NCBI RefSeq assembly: GCF_011758655.1
Contig: NZ_JAAMPA010000001.1
Location: 2,604,001-2,668,000, forward strand
Direction: 5' to 3'
DNA from: Modestobacter marinus
GTDB taxonomy: Bacteria; Actinomycetota; Actinomycetes; Mycobacteriales; Geodermatophilaceae
DNA: 64,000 nt
The notes beneath the pieces were generated by a model. The model was not told the DNA's origin and made no database searches. It was given only the letters and a program-made list of their open reading frames with translations. Numbering within the stretch: the first letter of the stretch is position 1; each line of letters begins with the position of its first letter. Shown in pieces: positions 1 to 9,551 of the stretch. The translations under genes and the position numbers were made by a program.

Positions 1-240
1 GAGCACGCCGATGACCCCGGCCAGGCCGCCGGAGAGCCGGTCGTCCCCGATCCAGGACGCGGTGTAGTCGGCCAGCGGCGAGTCGGCGGCCGCGCTGTCC
101 CGGGCGGTCGAACCGAAGCCCTGCTCCTCGGCGGTCGCCTCCAGCCCGTCGGGCGCGGAGCTGGCGTACCAGCTGCCCACACCGGCGATGAGCAGCGCGA
201 CGACCACCCCGATCAGCACGAAGGTGCGGGTGCGGGTCAT
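1..240 (-). CDS. PDGLE-domain protein (CbiN-like ECF transporter component), partial
   Basis: The first 80 residues are visible; the 3' end lies outside the window. The protein begins MTRTRTFVLIGVVVALLIAG, a single membrane-spanning start, followed by the motif APDGLE that names the PDGLE family, the CbiN-like second subunit or C-terminal part of CbiM-type nickel/cobalt energy-coupling-factor transporters. The ATG (rc of 238-240) overlaps the TGA of cbiM as ATGA, so the two are translationally coupled. Membrane location is seen; metal specificity (Co or Ni) is not determined by this fragment, but the Nur-like boxes upstream of cbiM favour nickel. Confidence 0.75.
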   Translation of the reverse strand, partial: MTRTRTFVLIGVVVALLIAGVGSWYASSAPDGLEATAEEQGFGSTARDSAAADSPLADYTASWIGDDRLSGGLAGVIGVL

Positions 241-947
241 CGGGCGTCCGCGGCGGTGCGCGCCGGCAGGTCCGGCCGGGGGGCCAGCGCCCGGGCCCGC
301 TGCAGGTGCCGGGCGCCGCGGACCAGGTCCGGCCGGACGGTGAGCACCGCACCGAGGACGGCGACGGTGATGACCGCCTCGCCCAGGCCGATCAGCAGGT
401 GCACCCCGACCATGGCCACGGTGACCGGGCCGAGCGCGACGTCGGCGACGCCGCCCAGTCCGAACAGTGCGACGAAGACCAGGGCGGCCACCGGCACGGA
501 GAGGAAGGCGCCCACCCCGGCGGAGGTCAGCAGGCCGGTGCGGGTGGCCGGCAGCACGGCCCGCAGCCCCCGGAAGACGCCGTAGCCGACGCCGATCGCC
601 ACCAGGCCGAGCAGGGTGACGTTCGTGCCCAGCGCCGTGAGGCCGCCGTCGGCGAAGACCAGGGCCTGGACCATGAGGACGACGGTCAGGCACAGCACCG
701 CCGTCCAGGGCCCGACCAGGACCGCGGCCAGCGCACCGCCCATGAGGTGGCCGCTGGTGCCGAAGGCGACCGGGAAGTTCATCATCTGCACCGCGAAGAC
801 GAAGACCGCGGTGAGCCCGGCCATCGGCGCGGTGCGCTCGTCGAGCTCGTGGCGTGAGCCGCGCAGCGCGAGGGCGACGCCGGCGGCGGCGACCACGGCG
901 GTACCGGTGCTGGTCGTGGCGTCGAGAAAGCCATCAGGGACGTGCAC
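237..947 (-). CDS. cbiM: CbiM-type nickel/cobalt ECF transporter permease
   Basis: The 236-residue membrane protein starts MHVPDGFLD, the metal-binding N-terminus characteristic of CbiM/NikM, in which the N-terminal Met-His-x-Pro-Asp-Gly segment forms the substrate site. About six or seven hydrophobic segments follow (for example around VFAVQMMNFPVAFGTSGHLMGG). It is the substrate-binding S-component of an energy-coupling-factor transporter; the T component and ATPase would lie beyond the left edge. The ATG start (945-947) is downstream, on the minus strand, of two Nur-like boxes. The stop overlaps the start of the PDGLE gene by four bases. Family assignment is firm; nickel versus cobalt is inferred. 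Confidence 0.92.
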   Translation of the reverse strand: MHVPDGFLDATTSTGTAVVAAAGVALALRGSRHELDERTAPMAGLTAVFVFAVQMMNFPVAFGTSGHLMGGALAAVLVGPWTAVLCLTVVLMVQALVFADGGLTALGTNVTLLGLVAIGVGYGVFRGLRAVLPATRTGLLTSAGVGAFLSVPVAALVFVALFGLGGVADVALGPVTVAMVGVHLLIGLGEAVITVAVLGAVLTVRPDLVRGARHLQRARALAPRPDLPARTAADAR

Positions 948-1021
948 ACGGACCTCCGGACCTCGGGGTGCTGAGCGCGGCCGGTGACAAGGTGCCCGCG
1001 GTCGAACGCCCGGCGAGCTTA

Positions 1022-1055
1022 TTGCACGTCATTGGCACTTGCACACTCTTCGCAA
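1022..1055 (-). promoter_or_regulatory. Two tandem Nur-like operator boxes upstream of cbiM
   Basis: TTGCAC-N5-TGGCAC (1022-1038) is followed directly by TTGCAC-N5-TCGCAA (1039-1055). Each half-site pair has exactly a 5-nt spacer, and the boxes repeat every 17 bp. The Nur box described for nickel-responsive Fur-family repressors in Streptomyces is tTGCaa-N5-ttGCAA; the second copy is the better match. They lie 75-108 nt before the cbiM start, next to an AT-rich CAATAAG on the minus strand (rc of 1018-1024) that could be part of a -10. Nickel repression of the cbiM operon is inferred. Confidence 0.6.
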
Positions 1056-1172
1056 GAAGCGCGCGTGAACGCCCGGTGTCGTGACCCAGCGCACTCCGGC
1101 CGACACATCTGCGGGTCGGACGGTGCGCCTGCAACACGGCCGGAACACAACGCGGCGACACGCGCTGGGGAG

Positions 1173-1211
1173 TTCACCGCGGCGAAACACGTCCACGCCG
1201 CAGACGGAAAC
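1173..1211 (+). promoter_or_regulatory. Possible GlnR-binding site upstream of amtB
   Basis: TTCAC (1173-1177), six bases, then GAAAC (1184-1188), and a second GAAAC at 1207-1211, 23 bp from the first. The actinobacterial GlnR consensus alternates GTnAC and GAAAC half-sites with 6-nt spacers, so three of four half-sites are recognisable with one spacer off by a base. It lies about 110-150 nt before amtB, a classical GlnR target. The rest of the 948-1322 gap holds no gene that I can support. Confidence 0.4.
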
Positions 1212-1322
1212 ACGGTGTCGGCACCGTCTTCTCCGCACCGCCTCCTCCGGCGGTGGCACGCCCGAGGCCCCTCGGGGCCCCCGCTTGCGGCCGATGGCCG
1301 ACGACACCCTCAGGAGGTTGCC

Positions 1323-3007
<1,685 letters not shown>

Positions 3008-3070
3008 CAGAGGACGCCGTCCCCCGCACGCTCGGGCGAGCCTCGGGACGGGGCCGGCACTGAGCCCGGA

Positions 3071-3112
3071 CGTCGGCCGGGGTGGCGGGGAGACCCGCTG
3101 CCCCGGCCGACG
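3071..3112 (+). terminator. Strong hairpin between glnB and glnD
   Basis: CGTCGGCCGGGG (3071-3082) pairs perfectly with CCCCGGCCGACG (3101-3112). The inner bases continue the helix with two G-U pairs to a GAGA tetraloop (3090-3093), about 19 consecutive pairs. No U-tract follows. It ends only 27 nt before the glnD GTG, so it may attenuate read-through from amt-glnB. Confidence 0.6.
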
Positions 3113-3139
3113 CCGTCCCCCCCGCTGGACGACCGAGAG

Positions 3140-5557
3140 GTGCCCGTGCTCGACCTCGCGACCCTCCCCGCCCTGCCCCGCGCCGAGCGGGTGCAGGCGC
3201 TGGACGACTGGCTGGCCGGCCTGCTGGACGACGCGCTCGCCGGCACCCCCCGGGCCTCCCGCCGCCGGGGCGGCCCACCGGCCGAGCCCGCGGGGGCCGG
3301 GATCGCCCTGGTGGCCGTGGGCAGCCTCGGCCGCCGGGAGCTGCCCCCGCACGGTGACCTGGACCTGGTGCTGGTGCACGACGGCCGGGGCGAGATCGCC
3401 GCCGTCGCCGACGCCCTGTGGTACCCGATCTGGGACGCCGGGGTGCGGCTGGACCACTCCGTGCGGACGGTCGCCGAGGCGGTCTCGGTGGCCGCCGACG
3501 ACGTCAAGGCAGGGCTGGGGCTGCTGGACGCCCGCCACGTCGCCGGCGACCCGGAGGTGACCGCGGGCCTGCGGACGGCGACGCTGGGCTCGTGGCGTCA
3601 GCACGCCGGCCGGCTGCTGCCCCAGCTGCGGGACATCCGCCGGGAGCGGAGCCGGCTGGTCGGTGAGCTGGGGTTCCTGCTGGAGCCCGACCTCAAGGAG
3701 GCCTACGGCGGGCTGCGCGAGGGGCAGGTGCTGCGGGCCCTGGCCGCCGCCCAGCTGGCCGACGAGCCGCCGGCCGACGCGGGGGAGGCCTACGACTTCC
3801 TCCTCGACGTGCGGGACGCGCTGCGCCGCAGCACCGGGCGGGCGGGCGACGCGCTGGTCCGCCAGGAGCAGGCCGCGGTGGCGCAGGCGCTCGGGCTGGC
3901 CGACGACGACGTCCTGCTGCGCCGGGTGAGCCTGGCCGGCCGCCGGCTGGCCTTCGTCGCCGACGAGACCTGGCGGCGGGTCGACGCCTCGCTCGTCCGG
4001 CGTCCGCGGGCCCGGTACCGGCGGGTGCGGCGCGAGCCGCTGGCCGAGGGGCTGGTCCGGCAGGGCGACGAGGTGGTGCTGGCGCGGGACGCCCGGCCGG
4101 CCGCCGACCCCGGGCTGGTGCTGCGCGGTGCCGCCGCCGCCGCCCGCGCGGACCTGCTGCTGTCGCCCTACACGCTCAAGGTGCTGGCCGTGCACGCGCC
4201 GGCGCTGCCGGAGCCGTGGCCCGCAGAGGTGCGCTGGTCCTTCCTCCGGCTGCTGGCCAGTGGCCGCAGCGCCGTCCCGGTCGTCGAGCAGCTGGACCAG
4301 GAGGGGCTGCTGGCCCGGATGCTGCCGGAGTGGGACCGGGTGCGGTCGCTGCCGCAGCGGCACCCGTGGCACCGGTTCACCGTCGACCGGCACCTGGTGG
4401 AGGCCGCCGCGGCGGCGTCGGAGCTGACCCGCGACGTCGACCGGCCCGACCTGCTGCTGGTCGGCGCCCTGCTGCACGACATCGGCAAGGGCTGGCCCGG
4501 TGACCACAGCGTCGTGGGGGAGCCGATCGCCGCGGAGGTGGCGACCCGGATGGGCTTCTCGCCACCGGACGTCGCCACGCTGGCCGCGATGGTGCGCCAC
4601 CACCTGCTGCTGCCGGCGACCGCCACCCGGCGGGACATCGACGACCACGCGACCATCGACCGGGTCGCCGAGACGATCGGCCGGGACACCGCGCTGCTGG
4701 AGCTGCTGCACGCGCTGGCGCAGGCCGACGGCGCGGCGACCAGCAGCTCGGCCTGGTCGCCGTGGAAGGCACACCTGGTCGCGGCGCTGGTCGCCCGGGT
4801 CCGGGCCCACCTGGTGGCCGCCCCGGCGCCCGGGCCGGTGCTGGAGCCGACCACCCCGCAGGTCAGCTCCTCGGGCCCGGGGCCCGCGGGGGAGGGCGGG
4901 CGCATCTCGGTGGGCGTGCGGGACGTCGCCGACGGCCAGCAGGTGACCTTCCTGGCGCCGGACCGGCCCGGCCTGTTCAGCCGCTGCGCGGGCGTGCTGG
5001 CGCTGAACCAGCTCGACGTCCGGGCGGCCAGCATCTCGGTCGAGGGCGGGCAGGCGACGTCGGTGTTCGCGGTGCGCCCGCGGTTCGGCCGGGCGCCGGT
5101 GCCGGAGATCCTGGCCGACGGCGTCCGGGCCGCCCTGGAGGGGACGCTGCCGCTGGCCGACCGGCTGCGGCAGCGGGAGATCGACTACCGCCAGCACGGG
5201 GACCGTGCGGCGCCGCCCCGCATCTCCTGGCACGACAGCGAGGTCGACGGCGCCGCCGCCAGCATCGTGGAGGTCCGCGCGGGCGACCGGGCCGGCCTGC
5301 TCTACCGGCTGACCTCCGCGCTGGCCGACCAGGGGCTGGACGTGACCTCGGCACGGATCGAGACCCTCGGCGCCGATGCGCTCGACTCCTTCTACGTCTG
5401 CGACCCCGCCGGCGCGACGATGGACGCCGGGCGGCGCCGCCGGGTCGAGGAGGCGCTGGTGTCCGCGGCCGGTGGCCCGGCCCCCGGGCCGGCCGCCCCG
5501 GCCGCGCCGACGACGGCCGGGGGGCCGGGCGTCAAGCGCGACACGCCGCCCGGCTGA
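3140..5557 (+). CDS. glnD: PII nucleotidyltransferase/deadenylylase GlnD
   Basis: 805 residues with the canonical order: nucleotidyltransferase domain with GSLGRRELPP followed by GDLDL (residues 61-75), a GlnD helical region, an HD domain with HDIGK (H446-D447), and two ACT domains (APDRPGLFSRCAGVLALNQL near 610; DRAGLLYRLTSALADQG near 715). It modifies and demodifies PII Tyr51 in response to nitrogen status; actinobacterial homologues are adenylyltransferases. The GTG at 3140 follows GAGAGG. The C-terminus ends in a short Ala/Pro-rich tail. It lies downstream of amt-glnB in the conserved order and before ffh. Confidence 0.93.
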   Translation: MPVLDLATLPALPRAERVQALDDWLAGLLDDALAGTPRASRRRGGPPAEPAGAGIALVAVGSLGRRELPPHGDLDLVLVHDGRGEIAAVADALWYPIWDAGVRLDHSVRTVAEAVSVAADDVKAGLGLLDARHVAGDPEVTAGLRTATLGSWRQHAGRLLPQLRDIRRERSRLVGELGFLLEPDLKEAYGGLREGQVLRALAAAQLADEPPADAGEAYDFLLDVRDALRRSTGRAGDALVRQEQAAVAQALGLADDDVLLRRVSLAGRRLAFVADETWRRVDASLVRRPRARYRRVRREPLAEGLVRQGDEVVLARDARPAADPGLVLRGAAAAARADLLLSPYTLKVLAVHAPALPEPWPAEVRWSFLRLLASGRSAVPVVEQLDQEGLLARMLPEWDRVRSLPQRHPWHRFTVDRHLVEAAAAASELTRDVDRPDLLLVGALLHDIGKGWPGDHSVVGEPIAAEVATRMGFSPPDVATLAAMVRHHLLLPATATRRDIDDHATIDRVAETIGRDTALLELLHALAQADGAATSSSAWSPWKAHLVAALVARVRAHLVAAPAPGPVLEPTTPQVSSSGPGPAGEGGRISVGVRDVADGQQVTFLAPDRPGLFSRCAGVLALNQLDVRAASISVEGGQATSVFAVRPRFGRAPVPEILADGVRAALEGTLPLADRLRQREIDYRQHGDRAAPPRISWHDSEVDGAAASIVEVRAGDRAGLLYRLTSALADQGLDVTSARIETLGADALDSFYVCDPAGATMDAGRRRRVEEALVSAAGGPAPGPAAPAAPTTAGGPGVKRDTPPG

Positions 5558-5652
5558 GGTCCACGGTTCTGTCGTACCCCCGTGGGACGTTCGACGTGCC
5601 GGACGGGAGCGCGCTCCCGACGACCGGCGCCGAGACGAGAGGGGACGCACCC

Positions 5653-5844
5653 GTGAGCGACCTGCAGCAGTGGCCCTGCCCGACGTGCGGGCACGACACC
5701 GACTTCGAGCAGCCCGAGTGCATCGACGGGCACACCGAGGACGGCGGCGCCTGCCCGGAGTGGGCCTGCACCGACTGTGGCACCGCCCTGGTCAGCGGGG
5801 ACGTGCACCGTCCGGTGGCGGTGACCTGGCACCGCGCCGCCTGA
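5653..5844 (+). CDS. Small zinc-ribbon protein
   Basis: A 63-residue protein beginning MSDLQQWPCPTCGHDTDFEQ. CPTCG and a later CTDCG provide two CxxC knuckles (plus C27 and C35), as in zinc ribbons. The GTG at 5653 has AGAGGGG upstream with reasonable spacing. No function can be assigned. It is a single small gene between glnD and the convergent baeRF gene; the stop codons of the two convergent genes are only about 10 nt apart. Confidence 0.65.
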   Translation: MSDLQQWPCPTCGHDTDFEQPECIDGHTEDGGACPEWACTDCGTALVSGDVHRPVAVTWHRAA

Positions 5845-5853
5845 GCCCGTCGC

Positions 5854-6897
5854 TCAGCGCACGGCGAGGGCGACCCGGTCCGGCAGGGTCCCGTCGTCGA
5901 CGAACGCCACCCACGCGCCACGCGACAACACCGTCTCGATCAGCTCGTCGACGGCGTCGTCGATGACGTCGGGGTGCTCGACGTCGTCGGCGGGGGTGAG
6001 GAGGTCGCCGTCCTCGCTGAGCCGGGCCGGGAAGACGAAGCCCTCCTCGACGGCGAGCGCCTCGGGGCGCTCGGCCCGCGCGGCCAGCCACGCCGCGGCG
6101 ATGCCGTCCACCACCCGACCGCGTGAACGGCGCCGGTCCAGCAGGTCCAGCGCCTCCCGTTGCCGGGAGGAGAGGTAGCGCTCGAGGACCACCCGGATCC
6201 GCGGGGTCAGCCGGCTCAGCGGTGCGTTCGTCAGGGCGCCGGTGACCGTCCCGGCCAGCCGGTCGGTGTTGCGTGAGGTCCTGCGGAACTCGGCGACGGT
6301 GCGCTCGGCCCCGACCAGGACGAGCGGGGCGGGGTGCAGGCGCAGGTAGGTGCCGAGTGTGCGGTCCACCTCGCGCAGGAAGGACCCGCCGGAGTCGCGG
6401 TCAGGGGCGTGGAGGGGGAAGCCCGACCCCACCGCCGGGGTGAGCAGCTCGCCGACGCCGTCCAGGAGGCGGGCCTCCCGTTCGGACAGCAGGAGCACCA
6501 CGTGCCGTGGGGTCCGGTGCAGGCTGCGGACCAGGTCGCGGGTGGCGAAGGTGGGGTCGATGACCACCCGGTCGGTGACCGGGATCGGCAGCCGCACCAC
6601 CTCGCTGGTCGTGGAGCTGACGAAGATGCCGATCGCCTCGCCGGTGGGTCCGGCGGCCGCCTTCGCCACCGTCCGGCCGAGCACCCGGACGACGTCCTCC
6701 CGGCCGGGTGGGTCCTCCGCGCACAGCCGGGACGTCGCGTACGCGGTCAGCCGGGCGAGGGTGCGCGCGTCCTCGCCGGTCATCCGGGGAGCGGGGGAGG
6801 TCGTCGCCAGGACGGAGACCGACGGGTAGACCCGGGGCGCCTGCAGTGCGACGACCTGAGCGGGGGAGAGGACGCCTGGCCGGGGCTGCCGGCTCAC
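5854..6897 (-). CDS. Bacterial eRF1-like (baeRF-family) protein
   Basis: 347 residues resembling the baeRF group, bacterial and archaeal proteins related to eukaryotic release factor 1 and Pelota. Visible features are HVVLLLSEREARLLDGVGEL in the middle (the actin-like fold segment of the family), the LVLVGAERTVAEFRRTS stretch, and a C-terminal DDAVDELIETVLSRGAWVAF eL30-like segment. The GTG (rc of 6895-6897) overlaps the stop of the upstream gene by four bases. A role in ribosome rescue or stress is proposed for the family but not proven. The exact baeRF subgroup is my inference. Confidence 0.7.
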   Translation of the reverse strand: MSRQPRPGVLSPAQVVALQAPRVYPSVSVLATTSPAPRMTGEDARTLARLTAYATSRLCAEDPPGREDVVRVLGRTVAKAAAGPTGEAIGIFVSSTTSEVVRLPIPVTDRVVIDPTFATRDLVRSLHRTPRHVVLLLSEREARLLDGVGELLTPAVGSGFPLHAPDRDSGGSFLREVDRTLGTYLRLHPAPLVLVGAERTVAEFRRTSRNTDRLAGTVTGALTNAPLSRLTPRIRVVLERYLSSRQREALDLLDRRRSRGRVVDGIAAAWLAARAERPEALAVEEGFVFPARLSEDGDLLTPADDVEHPDVIDDAVDELIETVLSRGAWVAFVDDGTLPDRVALAVR

Positions 6898-7337
6898 TGC
6901 AGTGGTCGCATGATCGGCTCGGCGTCGTGCCGGCGGGCGAGCTCGCGCAGTGCCCGGGTCAGCACGGTCGCCCGGCGGCGCCCGTCCAGGCCGTGCAGCA
7001 GGTGGACGACGACCTCGGCCTCCACCTCGGCGGCCCGGAGCCGCTCGGTCACGCGGGTGGTCAGCCGCCCGGTCTCGCGATCGGACACCTCGGCGAGGAC
7101 CGCCATCAGCCGGGCGTCGATGGTCCACCCGGGATGGGGGCGGAGGACGGCGACGGTCAGGGGCCGGGCGTCGAGCACCGCGGAGGCGAGCGCCGGGGGC
7201 AGGACGGTGTCGACGTCGGCCTCCTCGAGCACCACCGCCAGCAGTCGGCGGCGTGCTCCCGGAGGCGGGGGACCTGCGGCTCGTGTCGGTGGCGCCGGCA
7301 GTGGGCGGCGCGGGCCAGGGCGGGTCATCGTGGGCAC
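6894..7337 (-). CDS. Hypothetical protein coupled to the baeRF gene
   Basis: 147 residues, not recognised. After a Pro/Arg-rich N-terminus (about 30 residues) comes RRLLAVVLEEADVDTVLPPAL and an alternating strand/helix pattern ending RELARRHDAEPIMRPLQ. GTG at 7337 is preferred because GGGGAG lies a few bases upstream; an ATG three codons later is too far from it. GTGA overlap with the next gene indicates translational coupling, so it probably works with the eRF1-like protein. It could be a small Rossmann-like or universal-stress-like protein, but no motif settles this. Confidence 0.6.
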   Translation of the reverse strand: MPTMTRPGPRRPLPAPPTRAAGPPPPGARRRLLAVVLEEADVDTVLPPALASAVLDARPLTVAVLRPHPGWTIDARLMAVLAEVSDRETGRLTTRVTERLRAAEVEAEVVVHLLHGLDGRRRATVLTRALRELARRHDAEPIMRPLQ

Positions 7338-7434
7338 GGGTGCTCCCCGGGGTGACGAGGTCTCTCCCGGCCCTCGGGCCGGTCGCGCCCGGGCACGGGG
7401 CCGGGACTGTCGGGCGGCGACACCGCGGTGCGGC

Positions 7435-7465
7435 GGGTACTCCCCTCGTACGCAGCACAGTACCC
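7435..7465. promoter_or_regulatory. 31-bp palindromic operator candidate in divergent promoter region
   Basis: GGGTACT (7435-7441) and AGTACCC (7459-7465) are perfect inverted arms, with a CGTACG palindrome (7447-7452) almost at the dyad centre. The element lies between the divergent HTH gene (start 7528) and the baeRF operon (start 7337), in a relatively A/T-richer patch. Position and symmetry suggest a binding site for a dimeric regulator, perhaps the neighbouring HTH protein. Confidence 0.5.
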
Positions 7466-7527
7466 GAAATCAGATTCCCCTGTCCACCCGTTCGGCCGTC
7501 CCGGGTGAGCGGCATACGCTGCCGCGG

Positions 7528-7827
7528 GTGACCACCCCACCCCCTGGCTGGACCTTCCTGTCCAACCACGGGCACGTGCTCGTGAGCCTGGCGGCCGACC
7601 CCGACGTGCGGATGCGGGACATCGCCGAGCAGGTGGGAATCACCGAGCGTGCCGTGCAGATGATCGTGGCCGACCTGGAGGACGCCGGGTACGTGCTGCG
7701 GGAACGGGTGGGGCGGCGCAACCGCTACACCGTCGTCCCCGGTCGGCGGTTCCGGCACCCGCTGGAGGCGCACGTGCCGGTGAGCGCCTTCCTCGCGCTC
7801 GTGACCGACGGGCCGGACGGCGACTGA
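7528..7827 (+). CDS. Winged-helix (MarR/ArsR-like) transcriptional regulator
   Basis: 99 residues. It begins MTTPPPGWTFLSNHGHVLVSL and contains a clear helix-turn-helix, MRDIAEQVGITERAVQMIVADLEDAGYVLRER (about residues 33-64), followed by a wing (VGRRNRYTVV). The short C-terminus RHPLEAHVPVSAFLAL has no ligand domain. The GTG at 7528 lacks a clear Shine-Dalgarno; a CATACGCT box at 7512-7519 suggests a near-leaderless transcript. It is divergent from the baeRF pair with a palindrome between them, so autoregulation or control of that pair is plausible but inferred. Confidence 0.8.
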   Translation: MTTPPPGWTFLSNHGHVLVSLAADPDVRMRDIAEQVGITERAVQMIVADLEDAGYVLRERVGRRNRYTVVPGRRFRHPLEAHVPVSAFLALVTDGPDGD

Positions 7828-7873
7828 GCCGCCCCGTGCACGCCGCGGGCGACCGCGTCGGCCCGGGGGTCGT

Positions 7874-7879
7874 TAGGCT
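7874..7879 (+). promoter_or_regulatory. -10 box (TAGGCT) for ffh
   Basis: TAGGCT fits the actinobacterial TAnnnT -10 hexamer and lies about 100 nt before the ffh GTG in the 7828-7979 gap. A convincing -35 is not visible, which is common in high-GC actinobacteria. Confidence 0.4.
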
Positions 7880-7979
7880 GGTCGCAGGTGGCGCGACGGC
7901 TCCGGGGTGGCCCCGGGTGCCCGAGCCGAGCCGTCCGCAATGGGCGGTGGCTGCGCGCCCGACTGCCTGAGGACGTGTT

Positions 7980-9551
7980 GTGTTCGAGACCCTCTCCGAC
8001 CGCCTGGACAAGGTCTTCACCGGTCTGCGCGGCAAGGGCCGGCTCTCCGACGAGGACATCGACGCGACCGCGCGGGAGATCCGCATCGCGTTGCTCGAGG
8101 CCGACGTCGCGCTGCCGGTCGTCCGGTCCTTCATCACCGCGGTCAAGGAGCGGGCGCGCGGCTCGGAGGTCTCCGCGGCGCTGAACCCGGCGCAGCAGAT
8201 CATCAAGATCGTCAACGAGGAGCTGGTCGGCATCCTCGGCGGGGAGACCCGCCGGATCCGCTACGCCAAGCAGTCGCCGACGGTGATCATGCTCGCCGGC
8301 CTGCAGGGCGCCGGCAAGACGACGCTGGCCGGCAAGCTCGGCCGCTGGCTCAAGGCCCAGGGGCACACCCCGCTGCTGGTCGCCTGTGACCTGCAGCGCC
8401 CCAACGCCGTGCAGCAGCTGTCGGTGGTGGCCGGGCAGGCCGGCGTCGACGTCTACGCACCGGAGCCCGGCAACGGCGTGGGCGACCCGATCGCCGTCGC
8501 GCGCGACTCCATCGACCACGCCCGGCGCACCCAGCACGACGTCGTCGTCGTCGACACCGCCGGCCGGCTGGGCATCGACGCCGAGCTGATGGCCCAGGCC
8601 GCGGGCATCCGCGACGCCGTCTCGCCCGACGAGACGCTGTTCGTCGTCGACGCGATGATCGGCCAGGACGCGGTCACCACGGCCACCGCCTTCCAGGAGG
8701 GCGTCGGCTTCTCCGGCGTCGTCCTGACCAAGCTCGACGGTGACGCCCGCGGTGGTGCCGCGCTGTCGGTCCGGCACGTGACCGGGCAGCCGATCATGTT
8801 CGCCTCGACCGGCGAGAAGCTGGCCGACTTCGACGTCTTCCACCCCGAGCGGATGGCCTCGCGCATCCTCGGCATGGGCGACGTGCTGACCCTGATCGAG
8901 CAGGCCGAGCAGGCCTTCGACGCCGACCAGGCCGAGAAGATGGCCGGCAAGCTCGCCAGCCGGGAGGGCTTCACCCTCGAGGACTTCCTCGAGCAGATGA
9001 TGGCCATCCGCAAGATGGGCCCGATCGCGAACCTGCTCGGCATGCTGCCCGGCGCCGGGCAGATGAAGGAGCAGCTCGCGCAGGTCGACGAGCGGGACCT
9101 GGACCGCACCGCGGCCATCATCCGGTCGATGACCCCGGCCGAGCGGGCCACCCCGAAGATCATCAACGCCTCGCGCCGGGTGCGGATCGCGAACGGCTCG
9201 GGGATGAGCGTCACCGACGTCAACCACCTGCTGGAGCGCTTCGCCCAGGCGCAGAAGATGATGGGCCAGATGGCCGGCAGCATGGGTCTGCCGGGCATGG
9301 GCCCGATGTCGAAGAAGCAGCGCGGCCGGCAGAACCAGGTGCAGGCCCGCGGCAAGGGGAAGAAGGGCAAGGGCGGCAAGAAGGGCGGCCCGGCCCGGCG
9401 GCCGATCGGCGCCCCCGGCGGGATGGGCGGGGCTCCCGGCCAGCTGCCCGGGGGGGTGCCGGGCGGGATGCCCGGTCTGCCGCCCGGTCAGGCGCTGCCC
9501 GACCTGAGCAAGCTGGACTTCAGCCAGTTCAAGGACCAGCAGGGCCGGTGA
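7980..9551 (+). CDS. ffh: Signal recognition particle protein Ffh
   Basis: 523 residues. N and G domains: MFETLSDRLDKVFTGLRGKG, P-loop GLQGAGKTTLAGKLG, DTAGRLGID and TKLDGDARGG. The methionine-rich M domain runs from about residue 330 (FLEQMMAIRKMGPIANLLGM). It binds 4.5S RNA and nascent signal sequences and docks with FtsY at the membrane. The C-terminus carries a Lys/Gly run then a Gly/Met/Pro-rich tail, a common actinobacterial extension. The start is GTG at 7980. Its stop overlaps the GTG of the downstream amidohydrolase (GTGA), the gene order also found in Mycobacterium. Confidence 0.97.
   Translation: MFETLSDRLDKVFTGLRGKGRLSDEDIDATAREIRIALLEADVALPVVRSFITAVKERARGSEVSAALNPAQQIIKIVNEELVGILGGETRRIRYAKQSPTVIMLAGLQGAGKTTLAGKLGRWLKAQGHTPLLVACDLQRPNAVQQLSVVAGQAGVDVYAPEPGNGVGDPIAVARDSIDHARRTQHDVVVVDTAGRLGIDAELMAQAAGIRDAVSPDETLFVVDAMIGQDAVTTATAFQEGVGFSGVVLTKLDGDARGGAALSVRHVTGQPIMFASTGEKLADFDVFHPERMASRILGMGDVLTLIEQAEQAFDADQAEKMAGKLASREGFTLEDFLEQMMAIRKMGPIANLLGMLPGAGQMKEQLAQVDERDLDRTAAIIRSMTPAERATPKIINASRRVRIANGSGMSVTDVNHLLERFAQAQKMMGQMAGSMGLPGMGPMSKKQRGRQNQVQARGKGKKGKGGKKGGPARRPIGAPGGMGGAPGQLPGGVPGGMPGLPPGQALPDLSKLDFSQFKDQQGR

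Noticed and set aside
948..1020. Cobalamin riboswitch before cbiM
   Set aside because: The cbiM leader is too short and none of the conserved B12-box elements is visible; Nur-like boxes explain regulation better.
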